Source: Bacillota bacterium (GTDB lineage Bacteria; Bacillota; Clostridia; Christensenellales; Aristaeellaceae). Taken from it: a stretch of DNA of 64,000 nt. Made by a program: the position numbers and the translations under genes. Shown piece by piece: positions 1 to 8,791 of this stretch (within the stretch, counting starts at the first letter, position 1; each line of letters opens with the position of its first letter). A model generated the notes under the pieces. The model had not been told where the DNA came from and searched no databases. It saw nothing but the letters and a program-made list of their open reading frames with translations. Where the stretch lies: the NCBI GenBank assembly GCA_023421395.1, contig JAEZTL010000054.1, forward strand, positions 1 to 64,000. Direction: 5' to 3'.

Positions 1-268
1 AAGCGAGGAAACCCTTCGGGATACGCCTTCGGCGTGAAATGCAGCGCTATTTTGAGCGGAAGGCGACACGGGGCGGGTGATTCAAATCCATTTGAATCAC
101 CCGGTCGCGAAGCGACTTGGTTTCCCCCGAGGGGAAACCAACCTTGCCCGCGCCATAAGACCCAGCCCGACGAATCCTGATTGTTTTGGATCGGTATCAA
201 ACCATCTTTCAAACCGTCTTCCGAGGGAATAGTGCGAAGCGGGTTTTCTCCGCGCGCTTCAGAAAAGC
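1..268. other. Intergenic region with three consecutive hairpins
   Basis: No credible gene is seen here. Three stem-loops follow each other: 75-102 (13-bp arms starting GGGTGATTC, 2-nt loop), about 104-116 (GTCGC/GCGAC) and 119-139 (GGTTTCCCC/GGGGAAACC, 3-nt loop). None is followed by a clear T-run on either strand. The cluster may be a degenerate intergenic repeat or the 3' end of a transcription unit. Copy number elsewhere in the genome cannot be judged from this window. Confidence 0.4.
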
Positions 269-760
269 CTATTCGTCCGGCACGACCACCAGCGTGCCCG
301 GGTCGTAGGGCTCGTTCCACACGGCGCCGGCGTCGTCGTTCGCCAGCTTCGTCACATCGCCCCAGGTGGCGGCGCGGTAGCCGTCGAACTGCGCGCCGTT
401 TGAGGAGGAGAGCACCAGCGTCTCCACGTCGCGGCTGGAAGGCTCCTCCACCGGTATGGCCAGATAGACCTTCTTGCCCCTGCGGAAGCTGACAGCCACG
501 TCGGTCTGCACCGCCTGGGTCAGCACGTCGTCCAACTCGAAGCACACAAAGTCCTCAAAATCAGCCTCGCTGGGCGGGTTGACAAAGTCCAGCTTGTTCA
601 GCGCCTTTTCATATTCGCCGTAACTCATCAGCGTCAGCGCTTCCTTGGCGCTGTCAAACAGCGAATCATCCAGCGCCTTGGCGCTGGTCAAGAGCGGGAA
701 AGCCGCCATGAGCGCCGCTGACAGCGCAATCGCCGTCCACCGTTTGAGATCAAACCGCAT
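269..760 (-). CDS. Secreted protein of unknown function
   Basis: This 163-aa protein starts with a basic n-region and a hydrophobic stretch (residues about 8-28) ending in an Ala-X-Ala-like site (TSAKA), so it should be exported and cleaved by signal peptidase I. There is no lipobox cysteine. The mature part is acidic and I recognise no family. A GAGGAC motif lies about 10 nt before the ATG. The gene is 51 nt downstream of the ABC transporter operon (812-3132) on the same strand, so it may be read by continued transcription. A functional link to that transporter is possible but unproven. Confidence 0.6.
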   Translation of the reverse strand: MRFDLKRWTAIALSAALMAAFPLLTSAKALDDSLFDSAKEALTLMSYGEYEKALNKLDFVNPPSEADFEDFVCFELDDVLTQAVQTDVAVSFRRGKKVYLAIPVEEPSSRDVETLVLSSSNGAQFDGYRAATWGDVTKLANDDAGAVWNEPYDPGTLVVVPDE

Positions 761-811
761 GATCGTTCACGTCCTCGCCTAATGCTGTCTCTTTGACGCG
801 CGGCGGCGGCC

Positions 812-1408
812 TCAGGTTGCAGAAGGCGGACTTTCCGGCGCCCCGTCCAGTGAAAAATACCGTGTCGCGCCCAGAAGCGCCAGTTCCTCCGCGTCGTGGG
901 AGATGACCAATACCGCCGCCCGCCCCTTCGTCCGAAGGAAATGGGTGGCGGCCAGGCGCTTGGCCTCCCCGTCCAGCCCGGTCATCGGCTCGTCCAGCAC
1001 GATCAGATCCGCGTTCACCGCCAGTGCCCGGGCCAGCGCCACGCGGCGTCGCATGCCGCCGCTGAGCCGAACGGCGCGGGTCAGTCCGTCGGCCGCCAGG
1101 CCCAGCGCCTCGAGGTGCGCGCGGGCTTCGTCCGCCGGCACACCCACCAGGCGCAGGTTATCCAGCGCGCTCATGTGCTCGACCAGCCGGTCCTCCTGAA
1201 AGACCGCCGCGCGCCGGATGTCCCGCGGGCACTCGACGCGCCCGCCGTCCGGCTTTTCAAGGCCCAGCAGAATTCGCGCCAGCGTGGTCTTGCCGCTGCC
1301 GCTTTTGCCGCCGAGCGCGGTGACCTCGCCCGCGGGCAGCCGGAGGGTCATGCCAGTAAGCACGCGCTTTTCTCCGTAGGATTTTTCGATGTCGTAGAGC
1401 GCGATCAT
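812..1408 (-). CDS. ABC transporter ATPase, NitT/TauT (SsuB-like) family
   Basis: The 198-aa nucleotide-binding subunit has a Walker A motif GGKSGSGKTT (residues 33-42), a Q-loop near Q71, an ABC signature LSGGM (115-119), a Walker B LIVLDEP (135-141) and the H-loop His at 171. It is shorter than typical SsuB/TauB proteins (about 250 aa) because the C-terminal extension is missing, but every catalytic motif is present. It overlaps the upstream permease gene by 4 bp (ATGA), which indicates translational coupling. With the permease (1405-2160) and binding protein (2164-3132) it forms a complete importer of the nitrate/sulfonate/thiamine-precursor superfamily. The substrate cannot be told from sequence. 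Confidence 0.9.
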   Translation of the reverse strand: MIALYDIEKSYGEKRVLTGMTLRLPAGEVTALGGKSGSGKTTLARILLGLEKPDGGRVECPRDIRRAAVFQEDRLVEHMSALDNLRLVGVPADEARAHLEALGLAADGLTRAVRLSGGMRRRVALARALAVNADLIVLDEPMTGLDGEAKRLAATHFLRTKGRAAVLVISHDAEELALLGATRYFSLDGAPESPPSAT

Positions 1409-2160
1409 CTCGTGCTGCCCCCCGTCAGCCGTCTCTCCAGCGCGCCGATGGAGCGGACGGCGATTTTTTCAAACGCGAGGCTTAGAATCACCACCGCCGC
1501 CGTCCACGCGAACAGCTCGTCCGTGGCCAGAAACAGCTTGGCGCGATACAGCGCGTCGCCGATGGAGAAAGCGGGTTGCCCGATTACCTCGGCCGCGACA
1601 CCCGCCTTCCAGCAGATGCCCATGGCGCTTCGGCAGGCCGCCAGAAGGTATGGCGCGGCAGCCGGCGCATAGATGGCGCGGGCGCGGCGGCCGGCAGGGA
1701 GGCGGAAAACCTCCGCCATCTCCAGCAACTTCCCGTCCGCGCCGTCCAGCCCGGAAAGCTGGCTCTCGTAAATCAGCGGCAGCGCCATCAGAAATGCAAT
1801 GAACACAGAAAGATTCCGGGAGCTGATCCACACCAGCGCCAGGATCACAAAGGAGGCGATGGGCGTGGCCTTGACCGCGGTGAGCGGCGGTGACAAGAGG
1901 ATCCGGGCGCTCCGGAAGAAGTATGCCAGCGTACCCAGGGCGACGCCCGCGGTCAGCGCCAGAAAAAAGCCCAGCGCGATCCGGCCGAAGGTGTTGCCCA
2001 CGGACTGGTAAAACGCCGCGGTGCCCATCAGGCGAAGAAGCGTTTGAAACGTCGAAACAGGAGATACCATCAGGATCTCCTGTCCGATCGTCACACTGGC
2101 AATTTGCCACACAGCCAGCCAGAACGCCACCGCCAGAAGGCCGGTCAGCCTCCTTTTCAC
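1405..2160 (-). CDS. ABC transporter permease, NitT/TauT (SsuC-like) family
   Basis: The 251-aa integral membrane protein has about six hydrophobic segments. A cytoplasmic coupling loop of the BPD_transp_1 fold is seen around residues 150-195, in the region with LPAGRRARAIYAPAAAPY. It starts only 3 nt after the stop of the binding-protein gene and overlaps the ATPase by 4 bp, so the three genes form one translationally coupled operon. The fold matches the permeases of SsuABC, TauABC and ThiXYZ. The substrate remains undetermined. Confidence 0.88.
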   Translation of the reverse strand: MKRRLTGLLAVAFWLAVWQIASVTIGQEILMVSPVSTFQTLLRLMGTAAFYQSVGNTFGRIALGFFLALTAGVALGTLAYFFRSARILLSPPLTAVKATPIASFVILALVWISSRNLSVFIAFLMALPLIYESQLSGLDGADGKLLEMAEVFRLPAGRRARAIYAPAAAPYLLAACRSAMGICWKAGVAAEVIGQPAFSIGDALYRAKLFLATDELFAWTAAVVILSLAFEKIAVRSIGALERRLTGGSTR

Positions 2161-2163
2161 GCC

Positions 2164-3132
2164 TCAGTCCTTAAGGTCTGAAAGGTAAAAACCGTCGTCC
2201 GGCAGCGCGCCGCCCACGGAGGCCGGGTCAGCCTCGTTCAGCGCGGCGAGGTATCCGGATACGGCGGCCTTCATGTCCGCCCCGGTGACGCACACGATGT
2301 TGCAGGCGGGGATGGCCTTGGCCGCCACGGCAGCCTTGGCGATGCCCAGTTCCTCGATCCACGCGCCCGCCTCCTCCGGGTTGGCGTTCACGTAGGCCGT
2401 GGAGGCCGCATACTGCTCCATAAACACCTCGAGCGCCTCGGGGTGCTCGTCCGCGAAGGCCTTCCGCACCGCCACCACGCCGGTGACCATCTGGCTTCCG
2501 GGGTCCGCCTTCGCCCATTCGTCGGTCAGGCTCAGCGCCACGCGCAGCGCGGGGTTCTGGGCCATGACGGCGGTCACGTAGGGCTGGGGCAGCATCGCCA
2601 GCGAAACCGTGCCGGCGGACAGCGCCGCCGCCACCTCGGTGGCCTCGGACTTGTATTCGATGGCCATATCTTTCGACGGGTCGATGCCGTTCAATTTCAG
2701 CACATGGGCCAGCGCGTATTCGGGCGTGGTTCCCTTGCCGGTGGAGTAGAGCGTCTTGCCTTTGAGATCCTGGATCGAATGGACGGTGTCCCCCGCCTCC
2801 ACGATATACAATACGCCCAGCGTGTTGACCGCAGAAATGGCCACGCCGCCCTTCAGCTTGTTCCACAAAACGCTGGCCAGATTGCAGGGAATCAGCGCGA
2901 TGTCGACCTCGCCCTTTGCGATGAGCGGTACGATTTCATCCGCGCTGCCGGCCACGGTGAACGAGTACGCGCCGGCAGGTTTGTCATCCTCCATCAGCTT
3001 GACAAGGCCCATGGAGGTCGGGCCCTTCAGCGAGGCCACGCGCACGGCCTGAACGGCGTCCTGCGCCACGGCGGTCCCGACCGGGAAGGTGAGGATGGAG
3101 AGTGCGACGAGCAGCAACAGCAATTTTTTCAT
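2164..3132 (-). CDS. ABC transporter substrate-binding protein, NMT1/SsuA-like
   Basis: This 322-aa protein has a signal peptide (residues 1-23, cleavage after GTAVA) and a type-2 periplasmic-binding fold of the NMT1/THI5-like/SsuA class; the stretch GKTLYSTGKGTTPEYALAH is typical. It has no lipobox cysteine, which is unusual for a binding protein in a bacterium without an outer membrane. It is the first gene of the importer operon 2164-812. A strong promoter (TTGACA, 17-bp spacer, TATGAT) lies upstream, back-to-back with the promoter of the BMP gene at 3305. No thiamine or other riboswitch is seen in the short leader, so thiamine precursor, sulfonate and other ligands all remain possible. 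Confidence 0.88.
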   Translation of the reverse strand: MKKLLLLLVALSILTFPVGTAVAQDAVQAVRVASLKGPTSMGLVKLMEDDKPAGAYSFTVAGSADEIVPLIAKGEVDIALIPCNLASVLWNKLKGGVAISAVNTLGVLYIVEAGDTVHSIQDLKGKTLYSTGKGTTPEYALAHVLKLNGIDPSKDMAIEYKSEATEVAAALSAGTVSLAMLPQPYVTAVMAQNPALRVALSLTDEWAKADPGSQMVTGVVAVRKAFADEHPEALEVFMEQYAASTAYVNANPEEAGAWIEELGIAKAAVAAKAIPACNIVCVTGADMKAAVSGYLAALNEADPASVGGALPDDGFYLSDLKD

Positions 3133-3168
3133 CGGTTTTCAACGCCCCTTATTTTTTTTGACGCTAAC

Positions 3169-3197
3169 ATCATATACCCTCAGGGAATGCCTGTCAA
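3169..3197 (-). promoter_or_regulatory. Promoter of the NitT/TauT ABC operon
   Basis: On the minus strand, -35 TTGACA (3192-3197) and -10 TATGAT (3169-3174) are separated by 17 bp. Only about 36 nt lie between the -10 box and the ATG at 3132, a short leader with no room for a riboswitch. Confidence 0.75.
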
Positions 3198-3241
3198 ACC
3201 CGAAGAATTTGCGTGCGCCACTTCCCTATTCGCCCTCCGTC

Positions 3242-3250
3242 TGGTATAAT
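3242..3250 (+). promoter_or_regulatory. Extended -10 promoter of the BMP gene
   Basis: TATAAT at 3245-3250 is preceded by TGG, an extended -10 element. The -35 region (TTCCCT) is poor. It is divergent from the promoter at 3169-3197. Confidence 0.65.
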
Positions 3251-3304
3251 GTATACGTTCCTGTCCGCATCGCGGACAACAATTATTTCGGGAGGGCAGC
3301 CGCA

Positions 3305-4363
3305 ATGAAGAAAATCGTTTCCTTGATTTTGGCGCTGGTTCTCAGCCTGGGCGTATGCGCCGTCGCGCTGGCCGAGTCCTATGAGATCGGCATGATCACC
3401 GACATCGGCACCATCGACGACAAGTCCTTCAACCAGGGCACCTGGGAGGCCATCAAGGCCTTCGCGGAAGCCAACGGCAAGACGTACAATTATTACCAGC
3501 CCTCCGCGCAGTCCACCGAAATCTATGTGGAGCGCATTGACCAGGCCGTCGCCGACGGCGCCAAGGTCATCGTGACGCCGGGCTACCTGTTCGAAGAGCC
3601 GATCTTCATCGCCCAGGATAAGTATCCGGACGTGAGCTTCGTGCTGATCGACGGCAATCCCCACAACGCGGACTATTCCGAGTATCGCACCGAAAAGAAC
3701 GCGGTGGGCATCGTGTTCGCCGAGGAGCAGTCGGGCTTCCTGGCCGGCTACGCGGCGGTGAAGGACGGCTACACCAAGCTGGGCTTTATGGGCGGCATGG
3801 CGGTGCCCGCGGTGGTTCGCTTTGGTTACGGCTTCGTGCAGGGCGCGGACTACGCGGCCAAGGAACTGGGCCTGACGGATGTCACCCTCAACTACAACTA
3901 CACCGGCGGCTTCGCGGCCACGCCGGAGGCGCAGGCCATGGCCTCCTCCTGGTATAACGACGGCGTCGAAGTCATCTTCGCCTGCGGCGGCGCAGTGGGC
4001 AACTCCGTCATGGCGGCTGCCGAAGCGGCGAACGGCAAGGTCATCGGCGTGGACGTTGACCAGAGCAGCGAGTCTCAGACGGTCATCACCTCGGCCATGA
4101 AGGGCTTGGGCGCGGCTGTCGAGCAGGCGCTGACCGCCTACTACGCGGGTTCCTTCCCCGGCGGCGAAGCCTGGGTGCTGGGCGCGGACAAGAACGGCGT
4201 CGAGTTGCCGATGGCGACTTCCCGCTTTGAAAAGTTCACCCAGGCCGACTACGACGCCATTTACGCCAAGCTGGCGAGCGGCGAAGTCGCGCCCCAGAAG
4301 GACGTCGTGGCCAGCGCCACGGATCTCAACCCCGAAATCGTCAAAGTCAACCTGATCGGGTAA
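3305..4363 (+). CDS. BMP-family nucleoside-binding protein of an ABC importer
   Basis: A 352-aa protein starting at ATG 3305, chosen because GGGAGG lies just upstream and because a signal peptide begins there (residues 1-23, ending AVALA). The mature part is a type-1 periplasmic-binding fold of the basic-membrane-protein family, with the characteristic start IGMITDIGTIDDKSFNQG and the later GGMAVPAVVRFGYGF segment. Family members (PnrA, TmpC, BmpA, NupN) bind purine nucleosides. Most are lipoproteins, but no lipobox cysteine is present here. It is followed by an ATPase and two permeases (4459-8059), giving a complete NupNOPQ-like importer. A hairpin (4379-4407) between this gene and the ATPase probably allows more binding protein than membrane components. 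Confidence 0.92.
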   Translation: MKKIVSLILALVLSLGVCAVALAESYEIGMITDIGTIDDKSFNQGTWEAIKAFAEANGKTYNYYQPSAQSTEIYVERIDQAVADGAKVIVTPGYLFEEPIFIAQDKYPDVSFVLIDGNPHNADYSEYRTEKNAVGIVFAEEQSGFLAGYAAVKDGYTKLGFMGGMAVPAVVRFGYGFVQGADYAAKELGLTDVTLNYNYTGGFAATPEAQAMASSWYNDGVEVIFACGGAVGNSVMAAAEAANGKVIGVDVDQSSESQTVITSAMKGLGAAVEQALTAYYAGSFPGGEAWVLGADKNGVELPMATSRFEKFTQADYDAIYAKLASGEVAPQKDVVASATDLNPEIVKVNLIG

Positions 4364-4378
4364 TCCATCACGCAAATT

Positions 4379-4407
4379 GGCAGGGGCGGATTCAATCCGC
4401 CCCTGCC
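4379..4407 (+). terminator. Intra-operon hairpin after the BMP gene
   Basis: A perfect 13-bp stem (GGCAGGGGCGGAT and its complement) with a 3-nt loop lies 15 nt after the stop codon, followed by TTAAATTTT. It fits a leaky terminator or 3'-end stabiliser that raises the ratio of binding protein to transporter. Confidence 0.65.
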
Positions 4408-4458
4408 GCTTAAATTTTCAGCCGCGGCGTTCGCGCCGCGCGCGGGGGAGTGACCTTC

Positions 4459-5985
4459 TTGGACTATGTCATCGAGATGATCGGCATCACCAAGGACTTT
4501 CCCGGCATCCGCGCCAACGATGACATCACGCTCCGGCTCGTCCGGGGCGAGATTCATGCGCTTCTGGGAGAGAACGGCGCGGGCAAGTCCACGCTGATGA
4601 GCGTGCTGTTCGGCCTCTACCAGCCGGACGCCGGCGAAATCCTGAAAAACGGCCAGCCCATCAAGATCATGAACCCCAACGACGCCAACGCCGCCGGCAT
4701 CGGCATGGTGCATCAGCACTTCAAGCTTGTGCACAACATGACGGTGCTGGAGAACATCGTGCTGGGCGTGGAGTCGGTCCGCCGGGGCGTATTGCGCATG
4801 GACGAGGCCCGGGCGCGCGTGATGGCACTGTCCGAGCGCTACGGGTTTACCATCGACCCGGACGCGAAGATTGAGGACACCACCGTGGGCATGCAGCAGC
4901 GCGTGGAAATTCTCAAGATGCTCTATCGCGACAACGAAGTGCTGATTTTCGACGAGCCCACGGCGGTCCTGACGCCGCAGGAGATCGAAGACCTGATGCG
5001 CATCATGCGGGGTCTGGCGGCAGAGGGCAAGTCCATCCTCTTTATCTCCCACAAACTGGCCGAGATCAAGGAACTGGCCGACCGGTGCACGGTGCTGCGG
5101 AAGGGCAGGTTCATCGGCACGGTGGATGTGGAGGGCGTCACCAAGGAGGAGCTCTCCGAAATGATGGTGGGCCGGAAGGTCAATTTCTCGATCGAGAAGA
5201 GCAGAGCCACGCCCGGCGAGCCGGTTTTGACGCTGGAACACGTGACCATGCGCGCACGGCACCACCACAAGCCGCTTCTAGACGATGTGAGTTTTTCCGT
5301 CCGGCGGGGCGAGATCGTGACCATCGCCGGCATCGACGGCAACGGCCAGAGCGAGCTGGTCTACGCGATCTCCGGCTTAGCGCCAATCGACGGCGGACGC
5401 GTCCTGATGCACGGGGAGGACATTTCCCGCGCTTCGATTCGCCGCCGCAACGACATGAAGATCTCCCACATCCCGGAGGACCGGCACAAGCACGGGCTGG
5501 TGCTGGACTTCACCCTGTCGGAGAACCTTGTGCTCAAAAGCTACCAGACGCCGGAGTACCAGAACCACGGCCTCATTCGCTTTGACCGGGTGAAAACCCA
5601 CGCGGAAGATTTGATCGGCCGGTTTGACATCCGCTCGGGCCAGGGCGCGTCCACCGTCGCCCGTTCCATGTCCGGCGGCAACCAGCAAAAGGCCATCGTC
5701 GCCCGGGAGATCAGCCTTGAGCCGGATCTTTTGATCGCGGTGCAGCCCACCCGCGGCCTGGATGTGGGTGCCATCGAGTACATCCACAAGCAGCTGGTAG
5801 CGGCCAGGGACCGGGGCTGCGCTGTGCTGCTCATCTCGCTGGAGCTGGACGAGGTCAAGTCGCTCTCCGACCAGATTTACGTGATCTTCGAGGGCCGCAT
5901 CGTGGCCGGCCTTGACCCGGAGGCCGCGTCCATCCAGGAAATCGGCCTGTACATGGCCGGTTCGAAAAGGGGGAGCGCCTCATGA
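4459..5985 (+). CDS. Nucleoside ABC importer ATPase with two fused domains
   Basis: The protein (508 aa) contains two tandem ABC domains, as in NupO/YufO and RbsA-like ATPases. The first has Walker A GENGAGKST (residues 37-45); the second has the degenerate P-loop GIDGNGQSE and the signature SGGNQQK. A TTG start at 4459 is preferred, since GGGGGAG (4444-4450) sits 8 nt upstream; a GTG at 4450 would overlap that ribosome binding site, and the ATG at 4477 lies further in. It overlaps the next permease gene by 4 bp. It energises nucleoside uptake with the BMP protein at 3305 and the permeases at 5982 and 7100. Confidence 0.92.
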   Translation: MDYVIEMIGITKDFPGIRANDDITLRLVRGEIHALLGENGAGKSTLMSVLFGLYQPDAGEILKNGQPIKIMNPNDANAAGIGMVHQHFKLVHNMTVLENIVLGVESVRRGVLRMDEARARVMALSERYGFTIDPDAKIEDTTVGMQQRVEILKMLYRDNEVLIFDEPTAVLTPQEIEDLMRIMRGLAAEGKSILFISHKLAEIKELADRCTVLRKGRFIGTVDVEGVTKEELSEMMVGRKVNFSIEKSRATPGEPVLTLEHVTMRARHHHKPLLDDVSFSVRRGEIVTIAGIDGNGQSELVYAISGLAPIDGGRVLMHGEDISRASIRRRNDMKISHIPEDRHKHGLVLDFTLSENLVLKSYQTPEYQNHGLIRFDRVKTHAEDLIGRFDIRSGQGASTVARSMSGGNQQKAIVAREISLEPDLLIAVQPTRGLDVGAIEYIHKQLVAARDRGCAVLLISLELDEVKSLSDQIYVIFEGRIVAGLDPEAASIQEIGLYMAGSKRGSAS

Positions 5986-7100
5986 AGCAGGGCCTGAAAA
6001 ACGCCTCCGCCTCGCTGATCGCCATCCTTGCGGGGCTGATCGCCGGGTTTGCGATCCTGCTGGTCACAAAGCCGGAAACCGCCTTTCAAGGGCTTATCAT
6101 CATCCTGAGGGGCGGCTTCAACAACGGGATGAAGGGGCTGGGCCAGGTGCTGTATCTGGCGACGCCGCTGATCATGACGGGCCTTTCGGTGGGCTTCGCG
6201 TTCCGCACGGGGCTTTTCAACATCGGCGCGCCCGGACAGCTGATGGTGGGCGGCGCGGTGAGCGTATGGGTGGGCATCACCTGGACGTTCCTGCCCGGCG
6301 CGCTCCATTGGGTGGTCGGCCTTCTGATGGGCATGCTGGCGGGCGGCCTCTGGGGGGCGGTGCCGGGGCTTTTCAAGGCGCGGTTCAACGTCAACGAGGT
6401 CATCTCGTCGATCATGATGAACTACATCGGGATGTACGGCATCAACTTCCTGATCCGCGGCTCGGCCATCTTTGATTCCACCAAGAATCAGACGAAGAAT
6501 GTACTGCCCAGCGGCGTCATCCCCAAGGGCGGGCTGGACAAGATCTTCTATAATCTCACGGGCAAGTACGTGGATGTGTCCAGCGTTAACGCCGGGATTC
6601 TGATCGCCATCGCGCTGGCGGTGGTGATGTACGTTCTGTTGAACAAGACCACCTTCGGCTATGAACTTCGCGCCTGCGGCTTCAACAAAAGCGCCGCCCG
6701 CTACGCGGGCATCAGCGAAAAGCGAACGATCGTGCTTTCGATGGTGCTGGCGGGCGCGCTGGCCGGCACCGCCGGGGCGCTGATGTACCTGGCGCCTTCC
6801 AGCGGCATGCACATCCATGTGGAGGAAGTGTTGTCCGCCCAAGGCTTCAACGGCATTCCGGTGGCGCTGCTGGGCCTTTCGAACCCCATCGGCATCATCT
6901 TCTCGGCGCTGTTCGTGGCCTACATTTCGGTGGGCGGCTCCTACCTGCAGAGCCTCAAGTATATGCAGGAGGTCATCGACATCATCATCGCGATGGTCAT
7001 CTACTTCAGCGCGTTCTCGCTCCTGGTGCGGGATCTGATCGGCCGCATCGGCAAGAAAAGGGCGCAGCGCGGCCACGAGGCGGGAGGGGATAACGCATAA
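5982..7100 (+). CDS. Nucleoside ABC importer permease 1 (NupP/YufP-like)
   Basis: The 372-aa protein has about nine hydrophobic segments of the BPD_transp_2 (ribose/branched-chain amino acid type) fold. The motif NVNEVISSIMMNYIG and the later block TFGYELRACGFNKSAARYAG are typical of the larger permease of BMP-type importers. It overlaps the ATPase by 4 bp (ATGA) and the next permease by 1 bp (TAATG), so stoichiometric, coupled translation is expected. The positively charged C-terminus ends with a short His/Arg-rich tail. Confidence 0.9.
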   Translation: MKQGLKNASASLIAILAGLIAGFAILLVTKPETAFQGLIIILRGGFNNGMKGLGQVLYLATPLIMTGLSVGFAFRTGLFNIGAPGQLMVGGAVSVWVGITWTFLPGALHWVVGLLMGMLAGGLWGAVPGLFKARFNVNEVISSIMMNYIGMYGINFLIRGSAIFDSTKNQTKNVLPSGVIPKGGLDKIFYNLTGKYVDVSSVNAGILIAIALAVVMYVLLNKTTFGYELRACGFNKSAARYAGISEKRTIVLSMVLAGALAGTAGALMYLAPSSGMHIHVEEVLSAQGFNGIPVALLGLSNPIGIIFSALFVAYISVGGSYLQSLKYMQEVIDIIIAMVIYFSAFSLLVRDLIGRIGKKRAQRGHEAGGDNA

Positions 7101-8059
7101 TGGATACGATCTTCTTTCTGTTTCAGCAGATGATGTTCTTCTCGATCCCCCTTTTGATCGTGGCGCTGGGCGGGATGTTCTCCGAGCGCAGCGGCGTGGT
7201 GAACATCGCGCTGGAAGGCATCATGGTGATGGGCGCCTTCGCGTCGATCTTTTTCCTCAATAAGACACAGGGCTTCATGAGCGGGCAGGGGCAGCTGCTG
7301 CTGGCCATCCTGATCGCGGCGGGGGCGGGGCTGGCTTTCGCGTTCTTCCACGCCTACGCGGCCGTATCGCTCCGGTCAGACCAGACGATCTCCGGCACGG
7401 CGCTGAACATGTTCGCCCCGGCCTTTTCGATCTATCTGGCACGAACGCTGCAAAGTAACGGCGTGCAGCAGATCCAGTTCACCAACACCTTCTTCATTGA
7501 AAAGGTGCCGCTTCTGGGCGACATTCCGATCCTCGGTCCGCTCCTTTTCCAGCGTTGCTACATCACCACCTATGTGGGGCTTGTGATTCTGGCGGCGGCG
7601 GCGTTCGTGCTGTACAAGACGAAGTTCGGCCTCCGGCTCCGCGCCTGCGGCGAACATCCGCAGGCGGCGGACAGCGTGGGCATCAACGTGTACAGGATCC
7701 GCTACGCAGGCGTTCTGATCTCCGGCGCGCTGGCGGGGCTGGGCGGCCTCGTGTTTGTGGTGCCGACCTCCACCAACTTCAACGCCACGGTGGCAGGCTA
7801 CGGCTTTCTGGCGCTGGCGGTTTTGATCTTTGGTCAGTGGAAGCCGGTGAGAATTCTCCTGTCCGCGCTGTTCTTCGGCCTGATGAAGACCATCGCGGCG
7901 GCCTACTCCGGCATCCCGGGCCTGCAGAACCTGCCGATCTCGTCGGACATCTACAAAATGATCCCCTACGTCGCCACGCTGATTGTGCTGGCCTTCACCA
8001 GCGCCAAATCCCAGGCGCCCCGCGCCAGCGGCGTGCCCTACGATAAGAGCACAAGGTGA
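7100..8059 (+). CDS. Nucleoside ABC importer permease 2 (NupQ/YufQ-like)
   Basis: The second, smaller permease (319 aa) has the same BPD_transp_2 fold. Recognisable blocks are MFSERSGVVNIALEG near the N-terminus, SDQTISGTALNMFAP and TKFGLRLRACGEHPQAADS in the middle. It completes the four-gene nucleoside importer begun at 3305. The downstream gene is rpiB (8147), which suggests that ribose released from imported nucleosides enters the pentose-phosphate pathway; this link is an inference from context. Confidence 0.9.
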   Translation: MDTIFFLFQQMMFFSIPLLIVALGGMFSERSGVVNIALEGIMVMGAFASIFFLNKTQGFMSGQGQLLLAILIAAGAGLAFAFFHAYAAVSLRSDQTISGTALNMFAPAFSIYLARTLQSNGVQQIQFTNTFFIEKVPLLGDIPILGPLLFQRCYITTYVGLVILAAAAFVLYKTKFGLRLRACGEHPQAADSVGINVYRIRYAGVLISGALAGLGGLVFVVPTSTNFNATVAGYGFLALAVLIFGQWKPVRILLSALFFGLMKTIAAAYSGIPGLQNLPISSDIYKMIPYVATLIVLAFTSAKSQAPRASGVPYDKSTR

Positions 8060-8070
8060 CGCGAGAAACG

Positions 8071-8116
8071 GCGGGGCCTTGCCCCGCACCCCGCCAGGGG
8101 GGATGATCCCCCTGGA
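8071..8116 (+). terminator. GC-rich hairpins between importer operon and rpiB
   Basis: Two adjacent stem-loops: GCGGGGC/GCCCCGC (8071-8087) and an imperfect one at about 8095-8116 with CCAGGGGG/CCCCCTGG arms. No strong T-run follows, so read-through into rpiB is likely. Confidence 0.45.
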
Positions 8117-8146
8117 CCCAACACAAAATAAAACGAGGTGTTTTTC

Positions 8147-8602
8147 ATGAAAATTGCGCTTGCTTCCGACCACGCCGCCGCCGAACTCCGGGAGGTCATC
8201 CGGTCGCATCTGGAGAGCCGCGGGCTCGAGCCGGTGGTCTACGACACGACGGTTCCCCGTCCTACCGACGACTACCCCGTCTACGCCGACATGGCGGCCC
8301 GCGCGGTGGCAAAGGGCGAATGCGACCTGGGCATTCTGATCTGCGGCACCGGCATCGGCATGAGCCTGGCGGCCAACAAGGTGAAGGGCATCCGCGCGGC
8401 GGTGTGCTCCGAGCCCTACAGTGCCAAAATGGCCCACGCCCACAACAACTGCAACATCCTGTGCTTTGGCGCGCGTGTCGTGGGGAGCGAACTGGCCAAG
8501 ATGATCGTGGATACCTACCTGGACACCCCCTTCGAGGGCGGCCGCCATCAACGGCGGGTGGACATGATCATGAAGATCGAAAAGGAAGGCTGTCTGGAGT
8601 AA
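8147..8602 (+). CDS. rpiB: Ribose-5-phosphate isomerase B
   Basis: A 151-aa RpiB/LacA/LacB-family sugar-phosphate isomerase interconverting ribose 5-phosphate and ribulose 5-phosphate. The start MKIALASDHAA, the catalytic-cysteine loop ILICGTGIGMS (Cys about 65), the GIRAAV segment and AHAHNNCNILCFGARVV are all family hallmarks. ATG 8147 is selected because ACGAGGTG sits 6 nt upstream; an in-frame GTG at 8138 lies inside that ribosome binding site. Its position after the nucleoside importer fits ribose salvage. A strong terminator follows at 8608. Confidence 0.93.
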   Translation: MKIALASDHAAAELREVIRSHLESRGLEPVVYDTTVPRPTDDYPVYADMAARAVAKGECDLGILICGTGIGMSLAANKVKGIRAAVCSEPYSAKMAHAHNNCNILCFGARVVGSELAKMIVDTYLDTPFEGGRHQRRVDMIMKIEKEGCLE

Positions 8603-8607
8603 ACCGT

Positions 8608-8640
8608 CGCGGGCCGCAGGGTTTAACCCTGCGGCCCGCG
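8608..8640 (+). terminator. Terminator after rpiB
   Basis: A perfect 16-bp stem (CGCGGGCCGCAGGGTT and complement) with a single-base loop starts 5 nt after the rpiB stop. The stem is very stable, though no T-run follows. Confidence 0.6.
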
Positions 8641-8791
8641 CTGGCGAAGTACCGAAAAGCCGGTTTTACGCGTGGGGAAACCTCCGCGCCCGAAATCCCC
8701 GCGAAATTCCGGACGCGCGCCGGCAAGCGGTGTTGTTTCTCAATCCCGGCGCGCGCCGGAAGACGGTACGCGGTTTGTCAAAAAACCTGGA

